The translations under genes were made by a program, and so were the position numbers. 64,000 nucleotides of DNA from NCBI GenBank assembly GCA_011390345.1, contig JAABSP010000015.1:1-64000 (forward strand), in the 5' to 3' direction. Under the pieces are notes generated by a model. That model did no database searches, was not told the DNA's origin, and saw only the letters and a program-made list of their open reading frames with translations. The DNA is from Desulfobacteraceae bacterium (lineage in GTDB: Bacteria; Desulfobacterota; Desulfobacteria; Desulfobacterales; JAABSP01). The number at the start of each line of letters is the position of its first letter. The first letter of the stretch is position 1. Positions 31,686 through 40,953 of the stretch are shown one piece after another.

Positions 31686-34469
31686 ATGGCGGAAACACAG
31701 ACCGATATATTTGAAAAACTGAAAAGAACCCGAAGTCTGATCCGGCCCGAAAAGGGGCCCGACAATATCTTCTTCCAACTTCGGTTCGACGAAAACGGCG
31801 GATATGTCGTCGTGGTGGACAAAAAGGGGGAAGAGGTTCAGACCACCCATGAATACTACAGCGGCCCCACCCGGGATCTGCTGCGCACCATCGAATCGAT
31901 CCGGGAGCGGAACAGCTTCCGCATCGACTGGGAACGGCCCGGGGATCATCTCTATATCGGAGAGAACGACTACCTGCTCTGGCAGTTGAAGCAGGCGGAA
32001 AACTTCGTGGACAAAAAGATGCAGCCGGTCTCCTTTGCCGACGAACCCGGAGAGTTGCGCCTTTTGGTTGATGAAGAGGGGAAAAAGCTCAAGAGCCGCT
32101 TATCCCTGCACCATGACGGAGATCGGCTGACCCGGCCCGTTCCCCTGAACGAAGACCATCTCTTCTGCAACGATCGGATCTACCGGATTCCGCCGCTGGG
32201 GGAGAACTTCGATCTGCTCAACCATTTCGAAACCACCCTGCTGCCCCGGAATCTGGAGAAATTCCTCTCCCTCTTCTTCTCCAGCTTCGGAGAGGTGCCG
32301 GTCCGGTACAACGGCTATTCGGTCCAGGGGGGAGAGCCGAAAAAGACCCGGCCCACCCTGATCTTCGAGAAGGTGGGGCCCGACAACTCCCTTCATCTGC
32401 GCCTTTCAGTCTCCCTTCCCGGCTTTGATCCGGACTTCTTCGACACCTATGAGGTGACGCGGATCGCGACTTTAAACGATATGGAGAAGAAGATCACCGT
32501 CAGTGATGTGCGACGGGAGGACATCTACGATGCCTTTTTCGAGATCGACAAGCTGCTCAAAAAACACCGGCGGGCACTGAAGAACGGAGCCTCCGGCTAT
32601 TTTGCAGATGATAACCTCTTCATCATGGAAGAGGAGCTGGCCAAGGCCTTCATCCATTCGGAACTGCCGGGGCTCATCCCCCAGTTCGAGATCCTGGGCG
32701 CGGAGAAGCTGAAGCAGTATAAGGTCAAGGCCGTCAACCCCCGGCTCGATCTCTCCCTCACCCACGGCATCGACTTTCTGGAGGGGGATGCAAATCTGGA
32801 GATCGAGGGGGAAAAGATCCCGCTCTTCGAGGCCCTGAACCAGTACCGGAAGAATTCCTACATCCCGTTGAGCGACGGAACCCATGCCATCATCAACCGG
32901 AGCTACATCGACAAGCTCAACCGGATCTTCAAGAAGACAAAGGACAAGGTCAAGGTCAGCTTCTTTGATCTGCCGGTGGTGGAGGAGATGATCGACGAAC
33001 GGATCGCGGAGAAGAACTTCAAGGCATCCAAAGAGATCTTCATGGGCTTCAACAAGCTGGCCCGGGCCAAGGCCAAGCTGCCGCAGTTGAACGCGGAACT
33101 CCGGCGATACCAGAAGCAGGGGTTCAAGTGGGCCCAATATCTGCACAAGCACCGCCTCGGCGGGTGTCTGGCCGACGACATGGGACTGGGCAAGACCCTG
33201 CAGGCCATCGCTCTGCTCGGGACCATCTACCCCGGCGAGAAGAAGCCATCCCTGGTGGTGATGCCCAAGAGCCTTCTCTTCAACTGGGAGAACGAGCTGG
33301 CTAAATTCAAGCCGGATCTCACCCATTACACCTATCACGGCCTCAACCGGGATATGGAAGAAGCAAAGGGCAAAAACCTGATTCTGACCACCTACGCGAT
33401 GGTGCGAAACGATATCGAAATCTTCAAGGATATGGAATTCCATTCCATCATCTTAGACGAGTCCCAGAACATCAAGAACCTCAATTCACAGATATCCAGG
33501 GCCGTGATGCTGCTGCAGGCCGAGCACAGGCTGGCACTCAGCGGAACCCCCATCGAGAACAACCTGGGGGAACTCTACTCCCTGTTCCGGTTTCTAAACC
33601 CCTCGATGTTCGGATCATTGGAAGAGTTCACCCGGAATTACGCGGTTCCCATCCAGAAGAACGACGACAAGGATGCCCTCGGGGAGCTGAAGAAGAAGAT
33701 CTACCCCTTTGTGCTGCGCCGGCTCAAAGGGGATGTACTCAAAGATCTTCCCGAAAAGGTGGAGCAGACCCTGTTCGTTGACATGAGCGAGGAGCAGCGT
33801 CTCTTCTACGAGCAGCGCCGGCGCTTCTATTACGAGACGGTGCGGGCCCAGATCGGCCAGAACGGTATCGAAAAATCCCAGTTCTTCATCCTCCAGGCAT
33901 TGAGCGAGCTGCGTCAGATCGCGGCCATTCCAGAGGCCAAGAGCGAAAACGGGATCATCTCTCCCAAGCGGGAGGTGCTGATGGAGCACATCAACGACAT
34001 CGTCTCCAGCAACCACAAGGTTCTGGTATTCGCCAACTTCCTCCACGCACTCGACTGCATCGGCGAGGATCTGGAGCGGGCCGGGATCGAATACCTCCAC
34101 ATGACGGGCGCGACCCGGGACCGGAAGAAACTGGTGGAGACATTCCAGGAGGAGGAGAGCCATCGGGTCTTTCTGATGACCCTGAAGACCGGCGGCATCG
34201 GCCTCAATCTGACGGCTGCCGACTACATCTTCATCTTCGACCCCTGGTGGAATCTGGCGGCCGAGAGCCAGGCCGTGGACCGGACCCACCGGATCGGACA
34301 GGAGAAGACCGTCTTCAGCTACAAGCTGATCACCAAAGGAACCATCGAGGAGAAGATTCTGGCTTTACAGGAGCGCAAACGCGCGCTCTTCGACAGCCTT
34401 ATCTCCGCGGACGGCGCCTCTCTGAAATCCCTGGATGAAAAGGATGTGGAATTCGTTCTGGGAGCATGA
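31686..34469 (+). CDS. SNF2-family DEAD/H helicase-like ATPase
   Basis: 927 aa; ATG 31686 was chosen because AGGAG precedes it, while the ATG at 31647 has its G-rich stretch too close. The N-terminal half (about 1-470) is a SNF2-associated region without a visible SWIM zinc motif. The ATPase core starts with LRRYQKQGFKW, followed by Walker A DDMGLGKT, LDESQNIKN (motif II with Gln), LSGTPIENN, and the C-lobe KTGGIGLNLTAADY and DRTHRIGQ. Family enzymes translocate on double-stranded DNA to remodel protein-DNA complexes. The stop overlaps the start of the next large gene by 4 bp, indicating a two-protein unit. The role is unknown: DNA repair, transcription recycling or defence are possible. Confidence 0.92.
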   Translation: MAETQTDIFEKLKRTRSLIRPEKGPDNIFFQLRFDENGGYVVVVDKKGEEVQTTHEYYSGPTRDLLRTIESIRERNSFRIDWERPGDHLYIGENDYLLWQLKQAENFVDKKMQPVSFADEPGELRLLVDEEGKKLKSRLSLHHDGDRLTRPVPLNEDHLFCNDRIYRIPPLGENFDLLNHFETTLLPRNLEKFLSLFFSSFGEVPVRYNGYSVQGGEPKKTRPTLIFEKVGPDNSLHLRLSVSLPGFDPDFFDTYEVTRIATLNDMEKKITVSDVRREDIYDAFFEIDKLLKKHRRALKNGASGYFADDNLFIMEEELAKAFIHSELPGLIPQFEILGAEKLKQYKVKAVNPRLDLSLTHGIDFLEGDANLEIEGEKIPLFEALNQYRKNSYIPLSDGTHAIINRSYIDKLNRIFKKTKDKVKVSFFDLPVVEEMIDERIAEKNFKASKEIFMGFNKLARAKAKLPQLNAELRRYQKQGFKWAQYLHKHRLGGCLADDMGLGKTLQAIALLGTIYPGEKKPSLVVMPKSLLFNWENELAKFKPDLTHYTYHGLNRDMEEAKGKNLILTTYAMVRNDIEIFKDMEFHSIILDESQNIKNLNSQISRAVMLLQAEHRLALSGTPIENNLGELYSLFRFLNPSMFGSLEEFTRNYAVPIQKNDDKDALGELKKKIYPFVLRRLKGDVLKDLPEKVEQTLFVDMSEEQRLFYEQRRRFYYETVRAQIGQNGIEKSQFFILQALSELRQIAAIPEAKSENGIISPKREVLMEHINDIVSSNHKVLVFANFLHALDCIGEDLERAGIEYLHMTGATRDRKKLVETFQEEESHRVFLMTLKTGGIGLNLTAADYIFIFDPWWNLAAESQAVDRTHRIGQEKTVFSYKLITKGTIEEKILALQERKRALFDSLISADGASLKSLDEKDVEFVLGA

Positions 34470-37087
34470 TGCCGATGCCGACAAAATCCACGAGCCAAAG
34501 ATCGATCCGGGAGAAAATAGTATCCGCGGACTCGTGGTTCGAGGGGGAACACTCCTGCAGCGCCTGTTACGGCTTCAGTGAATCTGCATTTCTCCAGACG
34601 AGCACCGGAAACATCTGCCTGGAATGTATCGAGGCGCTTTTGGAAAAGGCCGCAGCCCAGGAGGAGATCGCGGCCTGGCACTATTCCCGGTTTCTCAACG
34701 CCCTCTCCCCCAAGGGGCAGCTTTTCCACCGGCTTCTGGTGCTCCTCCGCTACGGGGAAGCGGAATATCTCACCCAGAAGCAGAAGCCTGCAGATATCGA
34801 AAAGCTGCGGGCTCTTCTGGTGGAGAACCTCGGCCGGAAGACCGGAAATTTTCTGGATGCCAGAGTCCGACAGGCCGCGGTCGATGCCTGCATCGAGGTG
34901 GGTATTCCTATGATCCCCCATCTCTTCCGCCAGCAGAACCGGACCGAGCCCTGGCAGTTCCATGCCAATCTCGTTTTATGTGTGGGACGCATCCATCATG
35001 GATTTCCCGAGGCGCAGGACCTTCTGATGGCGGCGCTGAAGAGCGATCATCCCGAGGTTCGGCTGCGAGTCCTTTACAGTGTTTCCGAAAACCGGACATA
35101 TCTTGCCGAGAAGATCGCGCAATATTGCCTGCAGGACCCCGATCCCGAGATCCAGAAGACCGCGGCCGATCTTATCGACACATGGGAAAAAGGAAAGAAT
35201 TTTACATCCACAATGGCAAATAAGACCGAAGTCACATCGATGAACCCCATAGAAACCGCGATCGACAAAACCTATACCGTCGAAACTCTCAAATCGATCT
35301 ACAACCAGTACCTCAACCGAGTCTACGACCATCGAAAGTTCAAGACCCGAGGACCCTTTTCAGTCAATAAGCTGAAAAAGACCCAACTGGTTCGGGCTCT
35401 GGCCGAGATCTACGCCGAAGAGAATCGCTTCATGGAATTCTTCTCCCAACTGCCGGAGGGGGTTCAAAGCGTCTTTTCGACCCTCGTATGGGAGGGGGGA
35501 GAACACAATATCCGGCAATTCAAGGGGAAGGTGGACCCGCCGATTCTGACGCCCCAGATCCGTCAGCGCTTTGGAACACGGTTAGAGACCGAGGAGTTCA
35601 ACAAGGTCTACCACATCTTTCCGGCCCGAAAATCCTATTCCTGGGCCGGAGTCTTCGGCAGCCCCCATGAATATGCCCTCTATCTGCCGGACGGGCTGCG
35701 CAGTCTGCTCAAGGAGTACCTCCCCCTTCCCCGGGATTATCATCTTCAAGGGGCAAAAAAGCCGGAGGAGACCGATTTTCTCTATGAGGACGGGGATCGG
35801 ATCGTGGAGGGGATCGATCTCTTCTGCGCATACATCGCCCAGGGAAACCTCCGATACACCAAAGCAGGGGACCGGCCTCTGAAGACATCCGTCCGCCAAA
35901 TGGCCAACACCTGCAACATTCAGGAGTTCTATCCCGAGGAGAAGAAGGGCTTTCTGGAGCTGATGAAAACGAACCTCATCATCGACTTTCTCGACGCTGG
36001 GGATCGGAAAAGCTGGGGCAAGGGGCTGAAAACTCTCAAAAAGCTCTTCGATGACTTCTTAAGCCCCAAGGCCAGGAAGTTTTACCCCCTTCGCAATCTG
36101 CTGACCCATCTGCGGGGGCTGCACCGGTTCGAGGGAGGGGAGCTGGAAAGGCGTCATATCTTCCATGAAAAGGCCGCGCGGGACACTCTCCAAAAGCTTC
36201 TGCTGGAACTGCCCCCGGGGGAATGGGTCGAGGTTGAAAATCTGATCCGGTATGCGCTCTATCGGGATCAGATTCCGGATCTGCTGGACAAGGAGGAGGC
36301 AGAGCGCCACCTCTCTTTCAATCGAAAGCTGTCGAACAAGGAGCGGAAATACGCCTACTACCGAAACGAGACGGTCCGGCTGACCCCGGATCACTACCGG
36401 GAGGCCGTGATCGATCCCTTTATCAAGGGGAGCCTCTTTCTGCTGACCGCATTCGGTATTGTAGACATCGCCTATGACAGGCCCGAAACAGAGAGATCGA
36501 ATCGGCAGGAGGAGGCCTCCTACGATCATCCCTATGCTGGGGTGCGCTATCTGAAAAGAACCCCCCTCGGCGATTACCTGCTGGGGAAGAGCGACAAGTA
36601 CAAGCCCCGGTTGGAGCGGATGCGGGCCAAACCGATACTGGAGGAGAACCGGCTGCTGATCCAGCTCGACGGCCCGGACCCGCTATCGGAGATGGTTCTG
36701 GACAAGATGGCCGAGCGGATCAGCGAGCGCCTCTTCCGGGTCACCTTCCCCTCCTTTCTGAAAAACTGCCGCTCCCCCGAGGAGATCCGGGAGAATGTCC
36801 GGCTCTTCAAGGATCAGATCGAATCGGACCCGCCGCAGATCTGGAAGGATTTTCTGTCGGATGTGGAGAAGAAGATCAATCCGCTGGAGCCTGTCCCCTC
36901 CATGAAGGTCTTCAAGCTCAAATCCCACCCGGAGCTGATCGCTCTGATCGCGAAGGATTCAGTGCTGAAAAAGTACCTGCTCAAGGCCGAAGACTACCAT
37001 GTGGTGGTCAACACCCGCCATCTGAAGCAGGTCCGGCAGCGGCTGGAGGAGTTCGGCTTCTATTCCGATCCCTTTGAAAAGAGCTAG
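34466..37087 (+). CDS. Large zinc-ribbon/HEAT-like partner of the SNF2 protein
   Basis: 873 aa, translationally coupled (ATGA) to the SNF2 gene. A zinc ribbon CX2C-X16-CX2C lies at C31, C34, C51 and C54. Helical repeats of HEAT type follow (about 100-245, RQAAVDACIEVGIPMIPHLF, HPEVRLRVLYSV, DPEIQKTAADLI). The remaining 620 residues are mostly helical and unrecognised. The extreme C-terminus (HPELIALIAKDSVLKKYLL..VVNTRHLKQVRQRLEEFGFY) faintly resembles the helicase-associated segment of XPB/Ssl2-type proteins; this is tentative. I know no named family. The stop lies 26 bp before the convergent outer-membrane gene, with no clear terminator. Confidence 0.8.
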   Translation: MMPMPTKSTSQRSIREKIVSADSWFEGEHSCSACYGFSESAFLQTSTGNICLECIEALLEKAAAQEEIAAWHYSRFLNALSPKGQLFHRLLVLLRYGEAEYLTQKQKPADIEKLRALLVENLGRKTGNFLDARVRQAAVDACIEVGIPMIPHLFRQQNRTEPWQFHANLVLCVGRIHHGFPEAQDLLMAALKSDHPEVRLRVLYSVSENRTYLAEKIAQYCLQDPDPEIQKTAADLIDTWEKGKNFTSTMANKTEVTSMNPIETAIDKTYTVETLKSIYNQYLNRVYDHRKFKTRGPFSVNKLKKTQLVRALAEIYAEENRFMEFFSQLPEGVQSVFSTLVWEGGEHNIRQFKGKVDPPILTPQIRQRFGTRLETEEFNKVYHIFPARKSYSWAGVFGSPHEYALYLPDGLRSLLKEYLPLPRDYHLQGAKKPEETDFLYEDGDRIVEGIDLFCAYIAQGNLRYTKAGDRPLKTSVRQMANTCNIQEFYPEEKKGFLELMKTNLIIDFLDAGDRKSWGKGLKTLKKLFDDFLSPKARKFYPLRNLLTHLRGLHRFEGGELERRHIFHEKAARDTLQKLLLELPPGEWVEVENLIRYALYRDQIPDLLDKEEAERHLSFNRKLSNKERKYAYYRNETVRLTPDHYREAVIDPFIKGSLFLLTAFGIVDIAYDRPETERSNRQEEASYDHPYAGVRYLKRTPLGDYLLGKSDKYKPRLERMRAKPILEENRLLIQLDGPDPLSEMVLDKMAERISERLFRVTFPSFLKNCRSPEEIRENVRLFKDQIESDPPQIWKDFLSDVEKKINPLEPVPSMKVFKLKSHPELIALIAKDSVLKKYLLKAEDYHVVVNTRHLKQVRQRLEEFGFYSDPFEKS

Positions 37088-37112
37088 CCGAAACTGACTC
37101 CCTCTGTTTGGA

Positions 37113-38384
37113 TCAGAAAAACCAGGTGATCCAGACAAAAGCCGTGTCTGCAGGCTTTATAACCAGATCGGCATCCTTGACCGGAAAGCCGCCGTATTCG
37201 GTTCCCGTCTCACCTGCGTACAGGGTTGCACCAAGGATGCACCGGAGGCTCTGCGCGGCATCCCAGACCATCCGGGGCTGAAGAACGGCCGATGGGCCCT
37301 GGAGTTCGGAAATGGCCAGCAGATAGAGGTTGACCAGCGGGTGGGCCTCCATCTGAATCTGACCGGAAAGGTAATTTCGGCCCAGGGTGTGGATTTCGCC
37401 CCGGGCCAACCTCTCCACAAGGGCCGTCTGCTCGTATGCATCCTCGATCTCCTCCTCCCCCAGACCATTATGGCAGTATTCCAGCAGGCCGTAGAAATTC
37501 TTATCCAGGAGATTCCAAGAGTAGTCGATGTTTGCTGTAAACGCGAAAAAGCCCTCTTCATCGGCCTCCTTGTCCAGAAATGTCCAGACGCCGTCCATAC
37601 GCCAGGCCGCGTTCTTCAGATATCCTCTCGCGCCCGCGCCGATCACGGTCTCTCCGTAGTGGTGCGCAGCCATGAGATCGAACTCCGAAACCCCTTTTGC
37701 AAAATGGAACTTTCCCGCAACCGAGGATTCATCCGTCTCGATCTCCCGATTCTCCGGGTTCCGCCGGGGGACAGCAAGGAGCTGCAACTCGGCCATATCG
37801 CCCGTCGGAAACTGCACCAGGGCCATATCATCGCCCATCTTGTAATCCCGGTTGAAGTCCGTGGGCGCGAAGGGATTGAACAGGTCCATCGGGTTGAAGA
37901 CCATCCCGTTTCCCCAGGTCAGGGCCTGGCGGCCCAGGGTGAGTGTCCCCCAGTCGGAAAAACGGGTGTAAGAGAGCCGGTCCAGCCGGTGGTAGAGCAG
38001 GCTGTCGTCCTCCTCGTGCAGGGTATGTGTGAGATCGAAGAGGCGGCGGTCGTCATCGACCGGCCCCGCGCCCGGAAAGCCGGGATACCGCTTTCGAAAA
38101 AGGCCCCTGTTCTTCTGCGTCTCGCCGGCAAGATAAAGGGCCTCGTAATGGATCTCGAACCCACTCTTTTGGTGATCGATCTTCCCCTTGAGCCGGAGTT
38201 CCCCAACCGCGTCCGTATAGAGATCCGCATCCTGCATAACAGCGTTATGGTCCGGCCAGGAGAGAAGCCCCTGCCCCCGGAGATGTCCGCTCCGTTGAAA
38301 ATCCGCGGCCCCGGATTCCTTCCCGATGCCAAAGAGCAGAAGTGCGGTGCAGAGGCTGAAAAAGAGGTATCTAAGAATCGCCAT
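37113..38384 (-). CDS. Outer-membrane beta-barrel protein
   Basis: 423 aa. The signal peptide (YLFFSLCTALLLFGIGKESGA-A) is followed by alternating amphipathic strands typical of a barrel and ends with an aromatic residue (VWITWFF), the usual outer-membrane assembly signal. The segment RFSDWGTLTLGRQALTWGNGMVFNP resembles porin-like proteins with an R-Q-x-x-x-WG motif, as in DUF1302-type barrels. Substrate unknown. A perfect 48-bp duplication sits just upstream (38404-38499), doubling any promoter or operator. It is convergent with the SNF2 operon. Confidence 0.8.
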   Translation of the reverse strand: MAILRYLFFSLCTALLLFGIGKESGAADFQRSGHLRGQGLLSWPDHNAVMQDADLYTDAVGELRLKGKIDHQKSGFEIHYEALYLAGETQKNRGLFRKRYPGFPGAGPVDDDRRLFDLTHTLHEEDDSLLYHRLDRLSYTRFSDWGTLTLGRQALTWGNGMVFNPMDLFNPFAPTDFNRDYKMGDDMALVQFPTGDMAELQLLAVPRRNPENREIETDESSVAGKFHFAKGVSEFDLMAAHHYGETVIGAGARGYLKNAAWRMDGVWTFLDKEADEEGFFAFTANIDYSWNLLDKNFYGLLEYCHNGLGEEEIEDAYEQTALVERLARGEIHTLGRNYLSGQIQMEAHPLVNLYLLAISELQGPSAVLQPRMVWDAAQSLRCILGATLYAGETGTEYGGFPVKDADLVIKPADTAFVWITWFF

Positions 38385-38403
38385 ATGTTGAGGGTTTCCG
38401 GTG

Positions 38404-38499
38404 CTTTTCGTAAGTTATCGATTTTCTTTTGTTACCAGATCATATCTTGACCTTTTCGTAAGTTATCGATTTTCTTTTGTTACCAGATCATATCTTGAC
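38404..38499. repeat. Perfect 48-bp tandem duplication upstream of the barrel gene
   Basis: 38404-38451 and 38452-38499 are identical, each beginning CTTTTCGTAAGTTATCGATT and ending CATATCTTGAC. The unit is AT-rich. On the minus strand it contains TCTGGTAACAAAAGAAAATC and lies 20 bp upstream of the outer-membrane protein start, so both copies are within its promoter region. Confidence 0.97.
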
Positions 38500-38548
38500 A
38501 GGAACCAGTTTGTCCAGAAAAATTCCCTGAAGTAAAGGCTCCGAAAAG

Positions 38549-38590
38549 AATCGCCCCTTTACCTTCCGGCCGGAAGGTAAAGGGGCGATT
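38549..38590 (-). terminator. 21-bp perfect hairpin after the superoxide reductase gene
   Basis: AATCGCCCCTTTACCTTCCGG and its exact complement meet without a separate loop, followed on the minus strand by CTTTTC. It lies about 70 bp past the superoxide reductase stop and is a likely terminator. Confidence 0.75.
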
Positions 38591-38658
38591 GCTCTCCTAA
38601 ATTTTATGGCATCGTCTCCTTCTGCAGGATTTCTACAAAAGGATCTAATATGCGTTTC

Positions 38659-39054
38659 CTACTTGAGCCCCACGGATTTTTCGAACTCCCAGAGGCCGTG
38701 GATGTTGCACCATGAGGTGGCCAGCAGGGTTCCCGGCTTGTTGATCTTCACCTGCGCCACCACGGAATGGTTGGTGTAGACGGGCCCCTTGTCGCTCTCT
38801 CCGGCGGTCGCGCCGTGGGCCATGAATTTGTAGTCCCCCACCTGATACGCGAACTTCTCCCCTTCGGGGTGAAAGAAGAGCTGAATCCAGGCGATGTGGT
38901 GCCCGGGCTTGTTGGGATGGGCCACTTCCTTGCCGATGGAGACGGTCACGTCGAACATCTCGTCGGCCTTGACCGAATCGGGCGCGTCGATCACCGGGAC
39001 ATGTTTCTCCTCTTTCCAGTTTCCGCTCTGATAGAGTTCACCGATCTTTGCCAT
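38659..39054 (-). CDS. Superoxide reductase (neelaredoxin type, 1Fe)
   Basis: 131 aa. It lacks the N-terminal desulforedoxin domain of 2Fe desulfoferrodoxin. The iron centre ligands are visible: E16-K-H18 (EKHVPVI), H46 (AHPNKPG), H52 or H53, C116 and H119 (SWCNIHG). It reduces superoxide to hydrogen peroxide in anaerobes, taking electrons from rubredoxin or a similar donor; no rubredoxin gene is adjacent. The SD AAGGAGGAGA is strong. It is separated from the osmoprotectant transporter genes by 135 bp, and the hairpin at 38549 ends its transcript, so it is probably monocistronic. Confidence 0.93.
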   Translation of the reverse strand: MAKIGELYQSGNWKEEKHVPVIDAPDSVKADEMFDVTVSIGKEVAHPNKPGHHIAWIQLFFHPEGEKFAYQVGDYKFMAHGATAGESDKGPVYTNHSVVAQVKINKPGTLLATSWCNIHGLWEFEKSVGLK

Positions 39055-39189
39055 TTGTCTCCTCCTTATAAAAAAATGGGTTATGCGATCTTTTCAACCC
39101 TTTTTATACAAAAAAGGAGACAATGGGGTAAATGGGGTGGATCGGGTATATTGATCTGCAAAAAAGTGTACGGGAAAGCCTGCAGAAAC

Positions 39190-40107
39190 CTACAGCAGCC
39201 CTTTCTTCTCGAGCCACTCCCGGGCCACGGTAGAGACCTTCTTGTGCTCTACATCTACGGCCGCGTTGAGCTTCTGCATCTCCTTTGTGGTCAGTTTGTC
39301 CGATAGGGAATTCAAGACCTCTTCGACCTTCGGATTCTTCTCCAGCACCTCTTTTCGAACCACGGGCGCGGGATTGTAGACCGGAAAAAAGTTCTTGTCG
39401 TCATCCAGGATGAAAAAGCCGAACGCATCGATCCGGCCGTCGGTGGCAAATCCCATGGAGACATCGACGTTCTTGTCCCGCAGCGCCTTGTAAACCAGGC
39501 CCGAATCCATCTTCCGCACCTTGTTGTAAGGGAGGCGGAACCCATAGTGGGTCATCAGGGCCTTGAGTCCGTCGGGCCGCTCCCAGAACTCCGCATTGAC
39601 CCCGACCACCAGCTCGTCAGGATGCTCGTTGATGTAGTCGCTCAGATCCCCGATAGATTCGATCCCGAGCTTTTTCGCCTGCTCCTCCCGCATCAGCATG
39701 GTGTAAGTGTTGTTGAAGGCCACCGGCTTCAGCCAGACCAGATCCTTTTCAGTATCCTTCTTCTTGACCCACTCATAGACCTTCTGCGGATCGGTCATCA
39801 CGTCCAGATCCTTCTCCTTGTAGAAGACGGTGTAGGCCGTGCCCGTGTATTCGTAATAGAGGTCCATCTGATCGTTCTCCAGAGAGCGACGGGCAACGGA
39901 TGTCCCGACACCGGTCTGCATATCCACCTCGAACCCGGCTTTCTCCAGCAGGAGCTTGGCCAGTTCCGGCAGGATATACTGCTCGGTGAAGTTCTTCCCG
40001 CCGACAACGATCTTCTCCTCAGCAAAGCCGGTCGCGGCAAAGCATCCTAAAAGAAACAGCATCGAAATCAGCAGAACCGCGGCCTTTACAAAATTTTTTG
40101 AACGCAT
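39190..40107 (-). CDS. Osmoprotectant (glycine betaine/choline) ABC transporter substrate-binding protein
   Basis: 305 aa. The N-terminal export signal ends in LLGC (C22), suggesting a lipoprotein; AFA-like Ala sites downstream allow ordinary cleavage instead. The OpuAC/ProX-type domain starts with IVVGGKNFTEQYILPELAKLLLE and contains YYEYTGTAY and FATDGRID, as in OpuCC/OsmF proteins that bind quaternary ammonium compounds. It is the last gene of the transporter cluster, in the order ATPase, permease, permease, binding protein on the minus strand. The 94-bp gap upstream carries three 11-bp repeats. The exact ligand cannot be read from sequence. Confidence 0.92.
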   Translation of the reverse strand: MRSKNFVKAAVLLISMLFLLGCFAATGFAEEKIVVGGKNFTEQYILPELAKLLLEKAGFEVDMQTGVGTSVARRSLENDQMDLYYEYTGTAYTVFYKEKDLDVMTDPQKVYEWVKKKDTEKDLVWLKPVAFNNTYTMLMREEQAKKLGIESIGDLSDYINEHPDELVVGVNAEFWERPDGLKALMTHYGFRLPYNKVRKMDSGLVYKALRDKNVDVSMGFATDGRIDAFGFFILDDDKNFFPVYNPAPVVRKEVLEKNPKVEEVLNSLSDKLTTKEMQKLNAAVDVEHKKVSTVAREWLEKKGLL

Positions 40108-40118
40108 CTTTTCTCCCC

Positions 40119-40151
40119 TTGTTTTAAGGTTGTTTTAAGGTTGTTTGAAAG
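40119..40151. repeat. Three 11-bp tandem repeats before the binding-protein gene
   Basis: TTGTTTTAAGG, TTGTTTTAAGG and TTGTTTGAAAG follow one another directly, 11 bp upstream of the binding-protein start on the minus strand. They span part of its leader. Confidence 0.85.
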
Positions 40152-40201
40152 TTGACAGAAATGATCGAAAAGGTTTCACCTGAATTCTTGTAAAAAAGGT
40201 T

Positions 40202-40942
40202 TTACATCTCCTCCCGCTTCAGCCGAAGCCCTCTGGGAACCACGACCAGCTCCATCAGATCCACCAGATAGTCGGCCAGCAGGGCCAGCAGAATGGTAGG
40301 CAGCGCACCGGCCAGCAGCTTGTCGGAACGCATGAGATCGATCCCCGTGAAGATATGCTCTCCCAGCCCCCCCGCACCTATGAGAAAGGCCAGGGCCGCG
40401 GTGCCGATGTTGATCACCAGAGAGATCCGGAATCCGGTGATGATCACCGTCATCGCATTGGGCAGCTCGACCTGGAAGAGGATTCGGGTGTTGGTCATAC
40501 CCATCCCCTTGGCCGCGTCGATGATCCAGGAGGGGACCGCATTGATCCCGGCCAGGGTGTTCCGGGCGATCGGCAGCACCGAATAGACCAGCAGCGCGAA
40601 GATCGCGGGCTTGAAGCCGATCCCCAGAAAGCTCATAGCGATGGCGATCACCGCAAGAGAGGGGATGGTCTGTCCCAGACTGACCACATACATGACGACC
40701 CCGGTATATTTCCTGAACTGGGGCCGGGTGAAGATGATCCCCACGGCAAGCCCCACAACCGTGGCCATGACCATGCTCACCCCGACCATGGTCAGGTGCT
40801 GCATGATGAGATAGAGCGTATACTCGAACTCAAAGGGGTCCGAAAGGTAGTCGATCACCCCGATCCGCTCCAGAAAGATGCCGGCCGTAACCAGCAGCGC
40901 GACGAGCAGAAACCGATATGCTTTGATTAAGGTATTGATCAT
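40202..40942 (-). CDS. Osmoprotectant ABC transporter permease (second)
   Basis: 246 aa with about six membrane helices and the EAA loop IDAAKGMGMTNTRILFQVELP that contacts the ATPase. The segment GQTIPSLAVIAIAM and the ending IGAGGLGEHIFTGI are typical of OpuC/ProW-type permeases. It lies 11 bp after the first permease gene and, with it, forms the heterodimeric membrane channel. Confidence 0.93.
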   Translation of the reverse strand: MINTLIKAYRFLLVALLVTAGIFLERIGVIDYLSDPFEFEYTLYLIMQHLTMVGVSMVMATVVGLAVGIIFTRPQFRKYTGVVMYVVSLGQTIPSLAVIAIAMSFLGIGFKPAIFALLVYSVLPIARNTLAGINAVPSWIIDAAKGMGMTNTRILFQVELPNAMTVIITGFRISLVINIGTAALAFLIGAGGLGEHIFTGIDLMRSDKLLAGALPTILLALLADYLVDLMELVVVPRGLRLKREEM

Positions 40943-40953
40943 GGTCCGCCCCT

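Noticed and set aside
36003-36016. GGATCGGAAAAGC considered as a second adapter insertion
   Set aside because: It differs from the adapter, is in frame in the partner protein (DRKSWGKG), and the reading frame is undisturbed.
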